A stretch of 64,000 nucleotides of DNA, taken from positions 11,830,241 to 11,894,240 of the forward strand of contig CP154955.1 of NCBI GenBank assembly GCA_039621445.1, read 5' to 3'. Source of the DNA: Euglena gracilis. Taxonomy: Eukaryota > Euglenida > Euglenophyceae > Euglenales. The notes beneath the pieces were generated by a model, which was given only the letters and a program-made list of their open reading frames with translations, had not been told where the DNA came from and ran no database searches. Position numbers and translations under genes: made by a program. Every line of letters begins with the position of its first letter. Position 1 is the first letter of the stretch. Positions 1 through 11,779 of the stretch are shown in pieces.

Positions 1-60
1 TTTTTGGGTTGGTTGCTGGATCTCATTTTTGGGTTTATTCCCCCATACATATATACAAAA

Positions 61-182
61 ATATCTATGTATATGTATATACATGTATATGCATATGTAT
101 ATATATGTGTGTGTATGTATGTATGTATGTACGTATATATATGTATATATATGTGTGTGTATATATATATATATATATATGT
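61..182. repeat. TA/GT-rich simple repeat
   Basis: Alternating purine-pyrimidine sequence of TATA, TGTA and TGTG units. Open frames across it translate to Tyr/Ile/Cys/Val-rich peptides typical of microsatellite read-through, so I do not call a gene. Confidence 0.9.
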
Positions 183-344
183 ATATACCAGAATATTTTC
201 ACTCAGAACTTTGCGTGATGTTTCAGACTTCAGACAAATTGATAAGGCTCACAATTTTTGGTCTCAAAAATCCAGATTGACGGGAATTCCCTCAGTTTTT
301 GGGATTTTAGTAGATTTTCAGCCCACCCAGGGAGGGAGGGGGGT

Positions 345-501
345 GGGTATACATACATACATACATACATACATACATACATACATACATACATACATAC
401 ATACATACATACATACATACATACATACATACATACATACATACATACATACATACATACATACATACATACATACATACATACATACATACATACATAC
501 A

Positions 502-552
<51 letters not shown>
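345..552. repeat. (CATA)n microsatellite running into (TA)n
   Basis: About 46 near-perfect tandem CATA units followed by a pure TA tract. All six frames stay open because of the repeat, and the predicted His-Thr-Tyr-Ile peptides are artefacts. The region from 560 to 1020 is G/C-rich and I see no gene in it. Confidence 0.95.
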
Positions 553-553
<1 letters not shown>

Positions 554-1027
554 TGAAGCTCAACCGGAGTTTGGCATAAGGAGGAGCGTCCGGGGTGTGG
601 GTGGGAGGGGGGCTTTCACCCCAGTTTGCCCTTGATGGGGGGATTGTGGACCCCACCTACTCTCAAGTCGAACACTGCGCTCCACAAAATTGCCCCACCA
701 CCCCCTGGGGAGGCAAGGCTGTACAACAATTCCTGCAACCCCGTGGGGGTGGGTCCAACTCCCCTCAGCAAGCCTTCCCCAATTACCAGAGGTGCCAACT
801 TTAGGTCAGAAAATCTGTTCATTTCGGAATTTTCATTTTCGTTGCGCGGTGCTTTGGTGGGTGGGGGGTCGACCCCCCCCCCCAGACCTTCCATGCTGTC
901 GGGTGGGCCATTTTCGGCGCTTTTTAGGCCGACACCCGGCCTTTAAGGAACTTGGAAGACCCCCCTGGGGAGGGAAGGGGTGTGGGTGGGAGGGTCCGGC
1001 CCCAGGGGGGGGGGCAGTGCCTGCCCA

Positions 1028-1195
1028 CCCACGGATGCCTTCCTGGCGAGGCCGGCCAACAGCGGCCCGCGGCTGACCACGGCCCTGACGGAGTCCATCC
1101 AGGTGGCGGCCCCCGGCGTGTTGTCCCAGACCGCCCTGGAGACCCCCGCCATGACGGTGCGCAGCCAGGCCCGTCCGTGGGGCCGCAGGGGACCG
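1028..1195 (-). CDS. possible exon of unrecognised gene (strand uncertain)
   Basis: On the minus strand this GC-rich block reads without stops and includes the stretches AWLRTVMAGVSRAVWDN and MDSVRAVVSRGPLLAGLARK, which look more protein-like than the surrounding G/C tracts. An AG upstream and GTGGGT downstream could serve as splice sites. The plus strand is also open here, with Pro/Ala/Thr-rich composition. I recognise no family. It is isolated, because the likely exons to the right are on the plus strand. Confidence 0.3.
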
Positions 1196-1669
1196 TGCCT
1201 TCATTTACCCTCGAATGAGCCCCCCCCCCCCCCCGCCCCTGGGGGAGGGGATGGGTGGGTGGGGTTTTGAGAGTGGGCGGGCGGGTTGGGGCTGCTGGAC
1301 CCACCCTCCCCGAGGGTGGAGTGTGCCGTGGGTTTGCCCACTGGGACCAGGCGGGGTTGGCCGGAAAGCTTTTGAGGGTGTTTGGCCCATTTTGGGTGGC
1401 TTTGGGCTGGGTGAGCGGGTGGGTGGGTTTCGGCCGGCAAAAAGTGCCCACCCCCTTTCCTGGAGATGACCCAACTCAATTGGGGGCGTGGGGCGACAGC
1501 CTGGTGTGACAATTTTCACAAATTTTCACCTGAACGTCGTCTTGTTGTTTTAGCCTTCGTGGCAGCATTTCTCTATCAGGATATGCCTCATGTTAATGCC
1601 GTCTCACAGGGGGGCAAGTGCAGTAGGGGGAGGGGTCAGTCAAAAATTATGACGCACCGGAGTGTGGGT

Positions 1670-1810
1670 CCATACATACATGCATGCATACGTACATTCA
1701 TACATACATAGATACATACATATTTACTTACTGACTTGTATGCATACATGCATACATACATACGCATACAAACAGGCAGACAGACATGCATGCATACCTA
1801 CATACATGCA
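1670..1810. repeat. degenerate CATA/CATG simple repeat
   Basis: Imperfect CATACATA and CATGCATG units, an eroded relative of the repeat at 345. Positions 1200-2530 otherwise hold G/C tracts and unremarkable intron-like sequence with no gene I can support. Confidence 0.8.
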
Positions 1811-2538
1811 TCCATCCACTGGTTTTATCCACTTTATCCATGTCCAGTGACATTTTGCGTGCATGACCTCGCATCCCAAGCAACGCTCCGGAGTGGACGT
1901 TCTCATTGACGTGCATTTCGTCCCAACACAGGAACTTTTTTCGAGTTTCCGTTTTACTGTCATGGCTCGGCCCATTCACTCTGTGAGGACCATCATTGAG
2001 GACCCCAACTCAAGCGAACGTTTCCAGCCAATTGAACTTGAACTTGAACCTTTGGAGGAGGCTTGGCCTGTCCGCATCACTGCCGATGTGCTGCCAGGCC
2101 CTGGAGGGAATGGGGGTCCGGACTCCTGTGCCTACTTTCCCCAATCTGGTTGGGATACCCGGACGACTCTCTGCCTGGGTCTGCGGTCTTTCAATGGACT
2201 GATTTGAGCTGCACCGTCCCCCAAATCGGCAAAGGGGCCACACCCAGTGACTGGGGCTTGAATCCATTTGGAGACGGATTTCAAGGTTTCGGACTGTGCC
2301 CTCGCATTTGCTGAATCCAATGAAGACCCTCTGTTCGGACCGCAATTTTTGTCACCTCAGCATTCGACGGACACACAGGGGGGGTGGGGGTACATTGTTT
2401 GCACAGGAAGTTTCTGCGATGAAACTCCCCGAGGCATGCAAGTTGCATAATTTGCATTTTTTTTTGCAAATCCGAATCTTGAAAATTTGCATTTCTTTGC
2501 ATTGCATTCTTGTTGCGTATTCCCCCCCTGGGTTTCAG

Positions 2539-2748
2539 ACCCCAACGCTGCCGGGGCCCAGTCCCCCTGTCCGGCCCCCCCGGCCAGCCCCGCAGCCTCG
2601 ACTCCTGCCCGGCGGGGGGAGGCCTCGACGGCCAGCACGCCGTGGGGGGACCGCCTCGCCCGGCGCCGGGGGACGGACCCCCGCCGCGCGCGTTGGGTCA
2701 TGGAGTGGATGGCGAAGCGGGACATCCTGCAGGCCGCCGCTATGGACG
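2539..2748 (+). CDS. likely internal exon, unrecognised gene 1
   Basis: A good polypyrimidine tract and CAG acceptor end at 2538, and a GT donor follows 2748. The frame is Pro/Ala/Arg-rich at first and ends in a more ordinary stretch, VMEWMAKRDILQAAAMDG. Third codon positions are mostly G or C, as in the confirmed exons at 46-57 kb. It may belong to the same + strand gene as the exons at 3024, 4284 and 4683, but exon phases could not all be reconciled, so membership is inferred. No family recognised. Confidence 0.45.
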
Positions 2749-3023
2749 GTGTCCCCCCTCCCCTCCCCGCTGCCTGTGCACTCTCAGGACGGAGGACGGA
2801 GATGCAAACTCAGTCTTCAAACAGCACCCCACCCCTGTGGTACCGACGCTTAAGCCACTCTGCGACTATGTTTTTGGAGCCATTAAACCCTTTCCCGGAC
2901 CTGTTGTTGTGAGTGAATAACTTTTCGTTTGATTTGTCGGGGCAGGCTTGGGATGTTAAGCAACGAACTTGCTGAAAACTAACTTTGGGGTTCCCCCTTC
3001 CCTGCCCTACCGATCCCAAGCAG

Positions 3024-3172
3024 TCGTGGCTCGTGCAAATGCTGCCGACCTCCCTGCCTCAGAGGGTCCGCTCGGGCCCGACGCCGGCGCGTCGCCCCTC
3101 CGCACCTTCGTCACCGACCTTTCCCTGGAGACATCGCTGGCGTTGCCCCTGCGAACCCGACCTGCGGGGCAG
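3024..3172 (+). CDS. likely internal exon, unrecognised gene 1
   Basis: Bounded by CAG at 3021-3023 and a GT donor at 3173. The frame reads RANAADLPASEGPLGPDAG and then LRTFVTDLSLETSLALPLRT, with strongly GC-rich third positions. The composition suggests a soluble, possibly linker-like segment. No domain recognised. Confidence 0.5.
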
Positions 3173-3518
3173 GTGTGCAGCCATTGCGAAGTGTTTTGAA
3201 ATGGTGTGCAACAGCATTTGAGATTTGACAATTTTCTTCAAGATGTGTATTTGCAGGTTCAAGTGGGACCACACAAAAAGAAACAGGGGAAATTTGATGA
3301 GAAGCCACGCCAACTTCTCCATTGTCCCCTCATTTTTTGTTTCTATTATCTCTCGCTTTTTTAAATAGCCGGAATGCACTTTCTTCTTTTTCCCTTACTG
3401 CTTCCGTCAAGCAGGGAGATTATTGCGCAACTAGTGGGGGCCACCCGGAGGGGAGGTCGGACCCCCCCTCCTCAAACACCACAGCAAGCGCAAGAGATTT
3501 TGATATATATATGTGTGT

Positions 3519-3554
<36 letters not shown>

Positions 3555-4283
3555 GTAGAATTTTGATATGAAAATGTAAAAACTGCGCTCAACGGAAATA
3601 AGGGAAGGGGGGGGTGGTTGGCCCCCCACCCACCGGGATGGGCAGGGCTCCTTCAAGGTTTTAAGAGAGCACTCCTTGACCACAGGGGGATTTGGTCCGG
3701 ACCCCCCTTGTCAAGGGGTGGGGATAGATGGGAAGCCCTTCGCTTTTGAGGTTGGTGGTCGGGGGGATATTCTGGCACTGTGTGCCGGAAAATGAACAAA
3801 AATGCCTCTTTTCCTCATTTTTTTGAGGATATTGCACATTTTTTTGATGCTTTAGTGTTTTCCGCATTAAAAGTGTCAAAAAGTTCAAGAAAATGAGCAT
3901 TTTTTTTTTAAAGAAAACGAGGGATTTTTCACCAATTTTGGTCGTGTATTCGGGCCTTTGCCTGTCCGTTAAACTGAAAACCTTCCCGGTCCCCTACATT
4001 TTAGAGGTAGAGGAGGACTCCCCCCTCCGCGTTGAGAGGGGGTATGGATCCCCCCTCAAGGCTTCCCATACATCCCTGCCAAGGGAGGTCTGGACTGACT
4101 CTGGGGGTACGGAACCCAAACGGCCAAAACGTGCCCCGTATGGCGATTTTCGGGGGCGACATTTTCGGCCTGGCACTCCCTGCCGGGCTAAAAATCCTCC
4201 CTTGACAGTCCGACCCCCCACCCCCACCCCTACCCTTGTATTAAACCTTGCGGCGGGGGGCCTCCCCCCCCCCTCCGCTGCAG

Positions 4284-4380
4284 GGCCCGGAGGCCGACCC
4301 GTTCCCCACCGACCTCGCCGCCCGGCTGGCCCGGCTGTCCACCGACGTCCACCACCTCGTCCGCCAGCAGGGCCAGGGCG
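4284..4380 (+). CDS. likely internal exon, unrecognised gene 1
   Basis: An acceptor CAG ends at 4283 after a C/T-rich tract, and GT follows at 4381. The peptide DPFPTDLAARLARLSTDVHH looks like a short amphipathic helix, and nearly every codon ends in G or C. It is downstream of two similar exons on the same strand. Confidence 0.5.
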
Positions 4381-4682
4381 GTCCGCCACACGGCTTCCAA
4401 TCACACCCCCCTCTTTTTTTCGAAGTCCGTTCCCACCCCCGAAAGCTATTATTAAGAAATGAATGCCTCCACCAAACAATGTGACGTGACGTGACGTACG
4501 TTTGCGATGTACGTGCCGTGCCCTTCCTGATGCGTCTCGTCGCGACGCCACACCACCGGCCTCCTTTGTCTCCCACCTTGTCTGCTGCTCCAACTGGCGC
4601 AATCAATGCAGGTCATGTCGCGGACTCTGACAGAGAGGATACGGGGAATCCCAACAGAAATGGGGTCACAGTGGTATCACAG

Positions 4683-4900
4683 GAACCCGGCGCGCGAGCC
4701 ATCGTTTTCCGGCTGTCGCCGGGCGAGGCCACGTGGCACGGGACGACCCTGTGGGCGAGGACCTGCGGGAGCACCGGCGGGCGTACTCGGAGGGCGCCCG
4801 CCCCCGGCCACCCGTCGCCGCCGAGTCACCCACAGCCCCTCTGCCGCCCCGGCCGACGCCCCCCAAGCAACCCGCAGCACCGTCACAACCGTCGCCCAGG
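4683..4900 (+). CDS. likely internal exon, unrecognised gene 1 (proline-rich)
   Basis: Acceptor AG at 4681-4682 and GT at 4901. One frame contains VGEDLREHRRAYSEGA followed by a Pro/Ala-rich tail. A related proline-rich stretch at about 5335-5400 resembles the tail at nucleotide level and may be a duplicated exon end. Low-complexity composition limits confidence. Confidence 0.4.
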
Positions 4901-4971
4901 GTTTGGTATGAGCAAGTCATCCGGATCATGGTGACTTTACTTGACTTCCAAGGAGGTCCGGACCGACCCTA

Positions 4972-6890
4972 GATCTGCAGGGCTCGAAGGATCTTGGAAA
5001 CCCATGGCCCCTCCACTGTTGGCGCGACGCCAATTTTAGGTCAATTTTTTTCTTTGGCCCCCCCGCGCACAAGAATTTTGCCTTGCAGAAAGTCCTGAAG
5101 TGGGGGGTCCCCCCAACCCTTCTGCCGGTCTTTTCCCCCTCGACCCTGCCTGGAAGGTCATTTTTTTTTCCGGCACTGTTTGCTGGAAGTTCTCAGCATT
5201 CCTGCCAGACTTTGCCCCCAAAGTGCCTCCATTTTTGGTCGATTTTTGGCTGAAATGTGGGCGGTCCATGCCCTCCATCTACGCTGGGGTTTTCCGGACC
5301 CCGCCAGCTGGTTTCTGCCAAGCCCTGCGATGCCCCCGGAGCAGCCTGCGGCAGCATCCCCCCCGACGCCCCTCAGGCAGCCGACACCGTCACACCCAGG
5401 GCTGCACCGGAATCCCCGAAACCCTATCGGCTGATGGGTGATGAGTTGAGGGGTGGTCGACCCTCCCCCCCACCTTGCTTTCCCGTACCGCCTTGGCCGT
5501 ACCAGACACCCCCCACGCCACTGCCCCACGCCTCCCCCGGTGCCTGCCGCGCGGTGCCTGATCCCCGCAATACCCAACTCCCTCCCCGTTTCCACAGGAA
5601 ACGAGATAGTGTCTAGTAAACATTCTGCACCGCCCCAAAGTGCCTCACGACCACAAGGCCGTCACGCCCCACACCCTCTTTTTAAGGAAGATCACCCCCT
5701 GGGAGGTGCTATGAGCAGGCAGGGGGGTAGGGCACTTTCGACCCCCTCGGGGGGTGGGGGTTAGAGGTGGGTACTTCTCCAGCAGAGCCACTGGTGCCTT
5801 TGGCACCGGGAGCCTGAAAATGGCCATTTTTTTCAAGGAAAATTGGCTTGGTTGGCAGGCGTTGGGGCTCAATCGGGGCCCAACGGCCCCCCCCCCCCCC
5901 CCGTGGGAGGTGCGCCTGCTATGGGCAGGCAGGCACCCCATAGCACAAGGCACCCTCCCCCGCAGTGGTAAAAGAAGCGTGACCCCCGCATAACTCTGTA
6001 GAAGACGTAAGGATAACGTACAACTTTGCATAATGAAGCCGAAAGCTGCGAAAGCTGCAAACTCCAAGGCAGGAACGAAAGAAAATCTGCACGAGCAATG
6101 ACAGTTCTCTCCTCACCACTCTCAGCACTCCGACACCCCCTCCCAACGCATCCTCAACTGTCACCCCCCCGCTCCACAACCCCCCCTTCAGTCCCCAAAC
6201 TTAAGCATGGGTGTTCCCTTCAAAAAATGCTTGCACATTGTCCATGGGTATTTTTAGGCACCCTGGTCCATGTCCCCTAAAAATCGGTTTGAAACATACC
6301 TTCCAGCGAGGGACGCGCCTAGTCCTTATCTCTGCCAACCGCAAGGGATTTTGCATAGCTGGCAGCTTGTTCAAACAAACTGAAAATCACATTCTATTGA
6401 AAAACATAAAACACCATTTAGGGTTTGGGGCAAATTTGTTTCAGTTTTGCTTTCAGCCTTTTTTCCCCATGCTTGGACGACACAAGGACGAGATTTGAAT
6501 GGTGTCAAATGCCAAAACTGGCGAAGATGGCACCCTTTGGTTTTTTTTTGGATTCAACCAAAATAATGTCGCGACCCCCCCCCCCCCTATTTGGCACCCT
6601 CGCCTTTCGGCGACGTGGACCCAATTAGGGGGGGGGGCGGGGCAATTGGGGGGTTACCCCAACCCCCCCATTGGTCGTCTGGGGCCTGTCCTGAAGAAAA
6701 AAACAGTCTTGATGTGTCTGACCTGACATCACCTGTATGGGAAGAGGGTGATTTCTCAGGGGGCAGGATTAAGCCTTGCCATCAAAAAGTGCCGCGTCGA
6801 ATTCCCCCACCCTGGAGAAGGGCAAAGCATTACCGGCCACCGCCCACCGTACGCTGGGACGGAGTTGCCTCCAAACTCCGGTGGCCGGCC
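4972..6890. other. intron-like sequence with G/C tracts
   Basis: I see no gene I can support. The stretch has G/C homopolymers, T-rich runs and a Pro-rich open block at 5300-5600 whose coding status is unclear. Confidence 0.5.
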
Positions 6891-7060
6891 ACACCCGACA
6901 GTGCCAGCCCCGCCTCCAGCGCCCCGGAGCTGACGTTCACCACCGCGGCCAGCCCATCCATCCCCCACCCGATGCCGCTGCCGCTGCCGCTGCGCGTGGC
7001 CGTACCCGTGCCGCCCCCCCTCCCCCCGCGCTCAGGGAGTGCTGGGCCTCCCCTCCCCTT
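6850..7060. CDS. GC-rich open block, possible exon, strand ambiguous
   Basis: Both strands are open with the same third-position base, so codon bias cannot decide the strand. The plus reading is Pro/Leu-rich. The minus reading is Gly/Ala-rich and contains GIGWGMDGLAAVVNVSSG. Purine bias at the first codon position favours minus. No family recognised. Confidence 0.25.
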
Positions 7061-7869
7061 TTCTTCGGTGGGACTTCGGTGGGACTTCGGTGGGACTTCG
7101 ATGGGACTTATCAGCACGTCCCGTTCAGGGGTGAGCGAGAAAAAAGGATTTCCTGGAACGCTGGCCATTGCAGCGATGGATGAGGACCAAGACTACGCTT
7201 CTTTGTCTCTGGATGATGGCTGGTATTGCCGTGTATTGGATGTGCAGTGGCTGCCGTCGCAGTCCCAGGGAAAGAGCCCTGTCTCCGACCCAACAATGGT
7301 GATTCGGCTGCTCCGTCACGGCTCACTCCCCTCCCTGGCGGCAGCCCATCCCCGCTGTGGCCCAACCTCTGATGGCCGACAGTCCCGCAGTCTCCCAGCA
7401 GCAGAAGGAGCAGCCGCTTTGCACAGGGCTGCCTTTTGTTTGCCATTTTCCACGGGCTTGGTATTGGCGCTTGAGAACCATCCGCTGTCATTCTCCCCCC
7501 TTTTAGCGTTTTGTAACACACATAGCGAATGTCAATTCTTTGGCTGCCATGGATGTTTTGAAGAGGAGCCCCGTGTACCTGCTGCAGCTTGCCTCGGTGT
7601 GCAAGGTTTCACAGAGTTCCCGAACACCATTCCTTTCTCAGTTTCACTTTTCGAAGTGTTTTTTTTGGGAAACGGACAAATTCGGAATTCCCCCTGCAAA
7701 CCGTTGAACTTGGAGATTGGCCAGGCATCAAAATACCCTCACACATTCGTCACACACAAACCTCTTCTCCCCACGGGAGGCCTTTCCCTCTCTCCGCAGC
7801 CAGACCGGGCTTAGCCCAAGACGTTTTTCAAGGATAAGAGCACTCGATCTTTGGGTTGGTTGGTGGCTG

Positions 7870-8045
7870 ACGGGTCGCCCTGCCACACCCTCCGGGGCCG
7901 CCCTCCACGCTGCCGGCCACGCAGCCGGCCTCCCAGCTCGGCCCTGCGGTGGTCAGCAGCTGGAGGGCTGCTCGATCCTACAGCGGGCTCTGGGACCGGG
8001 CTTTTGTTTCAGGCGAAGCCTGTGGCATCCCGTCCGAGCAAATAA
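7870..8045 (+). CDS. possible 3' exon(s), unrecognised
   Basis: One GC-rich frame reads AVVSSWRAARSYSGLWDRAF. In another, a good acceptor (a T-rich tract then CAG ending at 8019) precedes a short terminal exon ending SRPSK and TAA at 8045, followed at once by an AATAAA-like A-run. The alternatives are mutually exclusive in frame and I cannot choose between them. Positions 8046-8400 hold only intergenic-looking AT-rich sequence. Confidence 0.3.
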
Positions 8046-8404
8046 AAAAAAAATCAACAACGATGGAACCAATGATATGAAAGCTGATACAACTTGGGTG
8101 TTTTGAGAGATTTTTTAAGTGGGAGGTTATAAGTCAAGGCTTAGTGTGTCATTGTCCATTGCCAAGAATACCCCCTATTTTTGCATCGGGGGATAAAGCA
8201 AGGTATTTTGGACATTTTTTTTTTTGCCAAAATCTGATGTTTTTTTCCCCCTGTACACTGTGCCATTTTGGCACATTTTTATCTCTTGTTTCTTCATCAT
8301 TTTTCCCTCTGGGGTGGGGGTTTTTAGGTCTTAGTTTGGTGGTAGGGCTCAGGGGGGTTTTTAAGGGGGGGGAGGGCAGGTTTTCCTTGTTCAGATTGTA
8401 ACCC

Positions 8405-8905
8405 GCCCCAAATATAAGAAACCCCTCGCTATAAGAAACCCCCAAATATAAGAAACCCTTTGGCCGATTTTTCAGCCAACACCCAACTATAAGAAACCCC
8501 TGAATATAAGAAACCCCTAGGCTGTTGAACGCTGGAAACCCCTCATCCCTTGCGAATCTTTCTTTCACCGACATCACTCCCAGATTCAGAAACAACACTC
8601 TACCACTTTCCTCTAGACTGATGGAATGATCCGATTCAGCACACGCTCCAGGGCCTCAGAAGCCATCAGACATGAAGAAAATCCTACACGCCGCGGTCAC
8701 ATGTAATTAATTACATGAAGGAACCAAAGGAAGAAAAATTTCCATTTACAGGAAACCCTTGGGGCCTGCCTTCGACAGCCAAATATAAGAAACCCCCAAA
8801 TAGAAGAAACCCTTTGGGCCAATCGGCCAACACCCAAATATAAGAAACGGGTTCCTTATATTTGGGGGTTTCTTATAGCGAGGGGTTTCTTATATTTGGG
8901 GGGGG
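8405..8905. mobile_element. inverted-repeat element, AAATATAAGAAACCCC family
   Basis: The left end (8406-8459) and right end (8848-8904) are near-perfect inverted copies built from repeated AAATATAAGAAACCCC units. The centre has no coding capacity. It looks like a non-autonomous foldback or MITE-like element. A target-site duplication is not clear. Confidence 0.75.
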
Positions 8906-9399
8906 TAAACCACCAAAGAGTTTGTGGGCCCCTTGTCCCTGGCAGTGCCTGCATACCCTGGCCGGGAGCAGACAAAGCTGATCGTTCCAGTCTGGCCCCC
9001 GTGTTTTTGACACACCCTCTCAGCGGCGCCGAAAATAGTGCTTGAATGGCCTGGCAGGGAGAATGTCTGGTAACCTGGCGCCCGGCGAAGCTATTTGGGG
9101 TGGGGCATTTCTTCCAGACTGTGTTCTGGAATGTCCAGTTCTGATATAGTATAGTATCCCTCGGGGGCGGACCACCCAACAGAGTCCCAGGGGGTCTATC
9201 AGAAGTCAGTGCAAGGTTGGGTTTTGTTTTTGCATTTTTGGGTCCCAAAAACAGCCCCAAACCCCCACCAAAATTTTTTTGGGCATGTACAAATGCTGCT
9301 GGGACTCCAGGGTATATCAGAGAGTGGAGCTCACCAAAAAGTCATTTTTTTTCAAAGTTTTGGGTGGGGCATTTGAGGCACCTGTGCCGAGGCCCGCCG

Positions 9400-9640
9400 A
9401 ACGTTGGCCTTTCCTCCTGTAGCTTTTCCCGCGGTCGTGTTCGGCTGCCACCGGGCCACCAGGGGCGTTCACAGAGGCCCGCCAGGGACGCTGTCTTCTC
9501 CCGGGGTCCTCCCCTGGACGATCCCCTCGGGTCTGCCCCCTGTGAGGCTGTGGGGCGGGTGGAGAGGCGTTGACTGCTTTGCTCAGGGGGGGGGGGCAGC
9601 GTTGGCCAGAGACGGTAGGCGGTAGTTGGGTGCCATCCCC
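9400..9640 (+). CDS. possible exon, unrecognised
   Basis: A GC-rich frame follows the pyrimidine-rich AG near 9410 and reads on from VAFPAVVFGCHRATRG with about 70 percent G/C at third positions. Two other frames are also open. No family recognised. Confidence 0.3.
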
Positions 9641-9937
9641 AACTCAACCGTTGTTCCCAAGGGTTCCCAGAGGTTCCTAAAGATCACACATCCAGTATTC
9701 AGATGCCGTCTGAGTTTCTGGCACAAGGAAAACCACATTTAGGTATAATGAGGGATTTTTTTTAAGAAAAGTTGGTTACCCGGGTGGGGGTGGGGGGGGG
9801 TTGGGCAGTTCTGCATTTGGATCCTTTTGAGCACAGTTGTTTCCAGTCGCAACGGGGACGTCTTTGTGGACATCAAAGGAGGTCCTCTCCAACTTTGGAG
9901 AAAAGAGGGCCCCATTTCACCAACCAACCCCAAAAGT

Positions 9938-9959
9938 GTATGTATATACATATACATAC

Positions 9960-9990
<31 letters not shown>

Positions 9991-10067
9991 CATACATATC
10001 TATATATATATATATGTATGTATATATATGTATATATATATATATGTATATGTATAATATATATATA

Positions 10068-10116
<49 letters not shown>

Positions 10117-10186
10117 CTCTATATCTCTCTATATATATCTCTCTCTATATATCTCTCTCTCTATATATATCTATCTCATATCTATC
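9938..10186. repeat. TA/CA/TC microsatellite
   Basis: A long TATA-based tract with CATA interruptions ends in TCTCTATA units. Confidence 0.95.
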
Positions 10187-10189
10187 CCC

Positions 10190-10480
10190 CCCCTCGGGAA
10201 ACTGTCATGCCCGAGAACCTGTCAGGGTCCCGCCCGGGAAACTGTCAGGGTCCCCGGTACCGGCCAACCTGTCAGTATAGGAAGTTGTCAGGGTCCCAGT
10301 ACCGGCCAACCTGTCAGGGTCATTTTTCATAGACTTTCCCTTGAAATGCCCTACCCGGGAAACTGTCAGGGTCCCGCCCGGGAAACTGTCAGGGTCCCTG
10401 GTACCGGCCAACCTGTCATGATAGGAAGTTGTCAGGGTCCCCGGTACTGGCCAACCTGTCAGGTGACAGTTTCCCGGGGG
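10190..10480. repeat. degenerate tandem repeat with CCCGGGAAACTGTCAGGGTC core
   Basis: Several alternating copies of GGGAAACTGTCAGGGTCCC and GGTACCGGCCAACCTGTCAG. Related fragments lie at about 19590-19740, 31390 and 38940, so this is a dispersed family. Confidence 0.8.
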
Positions 10481-10487
10481 GGGATAT

Positions 10488-10491
10488 ATAT

Positions 10492-10531
<40 letters not shown>

Positions 10532-10576
10532 TGGATACACACATATACAGACACAAATGTGTGTGTGTGTGTGTTG
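10488..10576. repeat. TA/CA/TG microsatellite
   Basis: TATATACACACA and (GT)n units bracketing a short unique stretch. Confidence 0.9.
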
Positions 10577-10729
10577 CTGATGCATTTGTGAGTCCTGGTT
10601 CACCACACCACACGTTGGCAATAACGGTCTGAAACCCGGCAGCTGGAGGCGCATTCTAAGGCGGCGGGGCAACTCTTACCTGCACCACCCTCCCTCCCTC
10701 CCCCCCCCGCCCCTCCATCGCCTGCTCAG

Positions 10730-10922
10730 GTCCGGCTCCCCCCGGCCCGCCCCCGGGCACAGCGGCCCCTCCCCCCACGCCCCGCGGGCCCCCCCGCCGC
10801 CCCCGCCCCTATTGGACGCCGCGGCCTGGCTGCAGGAGCGGCGGCGGCGCCACCTCAGCCTGGACGCGGGGCTGGCCGAGCACACCGCCCGGCAGCCACC
10901 CTACCGGTCCGCCGTGCCCACG
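10730..10922 (+). CDS. likely exon, unrecognised gene 1
   Basis: The acceptor CAG ends at 10729. The frame begins Gly/Pro/Ser-rich and then reads LLDAAAWLQERRRRHLSLDA and EHTARQPPYRSAVPT, with almost all codons ending in G or C. The donor is unclear. The ordered part would form a charged helix. No family recognised. Confidence 0.5.
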
Positions 10923-11670
10923 CCACTTACTCCCCCCCCCCCCCACCCCCCCCCCCTCTCTCCCCCCCCCCCCGAGGCAAGGGAAGTTGCCACCCGGGGG
11001 CCCGTACCAGCTGACTTGCCATGTTGGACAGCCCACGTAAGCCCCCCCCCCCCCAGAATTTGTCACCCAGACTCATACTCGCTGAAGTGTCAGTGGCAAC
11101 TTCCCAAGATTCAGTCGGAAATGTCGGTTTTGAACAGCATTCCGACAAATTGCAACGAAATGGAATACAGCTTGATTGTTGTTCCAATTTGAATTTTTTT
11201 GTTTGCATTTGGAATGGAAGTGACTTGCTATGGATTGCCTGTTTTTTCCTCCCGGAGCTGGAAACTTCAAGAACTTTCAAAGATCAAACCTTTTGGAGTT
11301 CGTAACCTGACCAGCATTCTGGTACGCCCCATGCAGCAGTATTTCTTCCTGCTCGCAAGTTGCTTTCTCCTTCTGGAATGAAATCAATCGTGACCGAGTT
11401 ACACAGTCCAAATCATGGCTACCCGCTTTCCTGGACTGGAGGAGACCTGTATGTACACCTGCCGCTGACTTTTCCCCCCCTTTTTAATCCTGGAGTGTCT
11501 GGCTGTGTTTTTTTTGGGGTATCTGCCGAAGTTTGCAGCCACCGAGGAAGATGTTAGGCGTGACCATCCTGCAGCGGTGGGCGTTTTTTCCCCCCTCACT
11601 GTGAAGGTCTCATAAACCCCAGATCTTTACAGAAGAGGTTTCTCACAGTCTCATCCCTTTTCCTTTTCAG

Positions 11671-11768
11671 GCACACCAACTTCGATATTGGGAGTGCATC
11701 AGCTTCCAGCATATCGACTACGTATTTCACAACCCGACCAGCGATGTTTCAATGGGTTACGTTGTTAA
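11671..11768 (+). CDS. likely internal exon, unrecognised gene 1
   Basis: It has an excellent acceptor (a T/C-rich tract ending CAG at 11670) and a GTGCGT donor at 11769. The peptide is AHQLRYWECISFQHIDYVFH followed by NPTSDVSMGYVV, a well-mixed folded-domain composition unlike neighbouring intron frames. A further candidate exon lies just upstream (about 11252-11316, SWKLQELSKIKPFGVRNLTS). No family recognised. Confidence 0.55.
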
Positions 11769-11779
11769 GTGCGTATCGT

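Noticed and set aside
4-656. Open frames of 70-190 residues on both strands
   Set aside because: They are translations of the (CATA)n and (TA)n microsatellites.
8400-8905. CRISPR-like repeat-spacer look of AAATATAAGAAACCCC units
   Set aside because: Units are irregularly spaced, inverted at the two ends and in a eukaryotic context, so they fit a foldback element.
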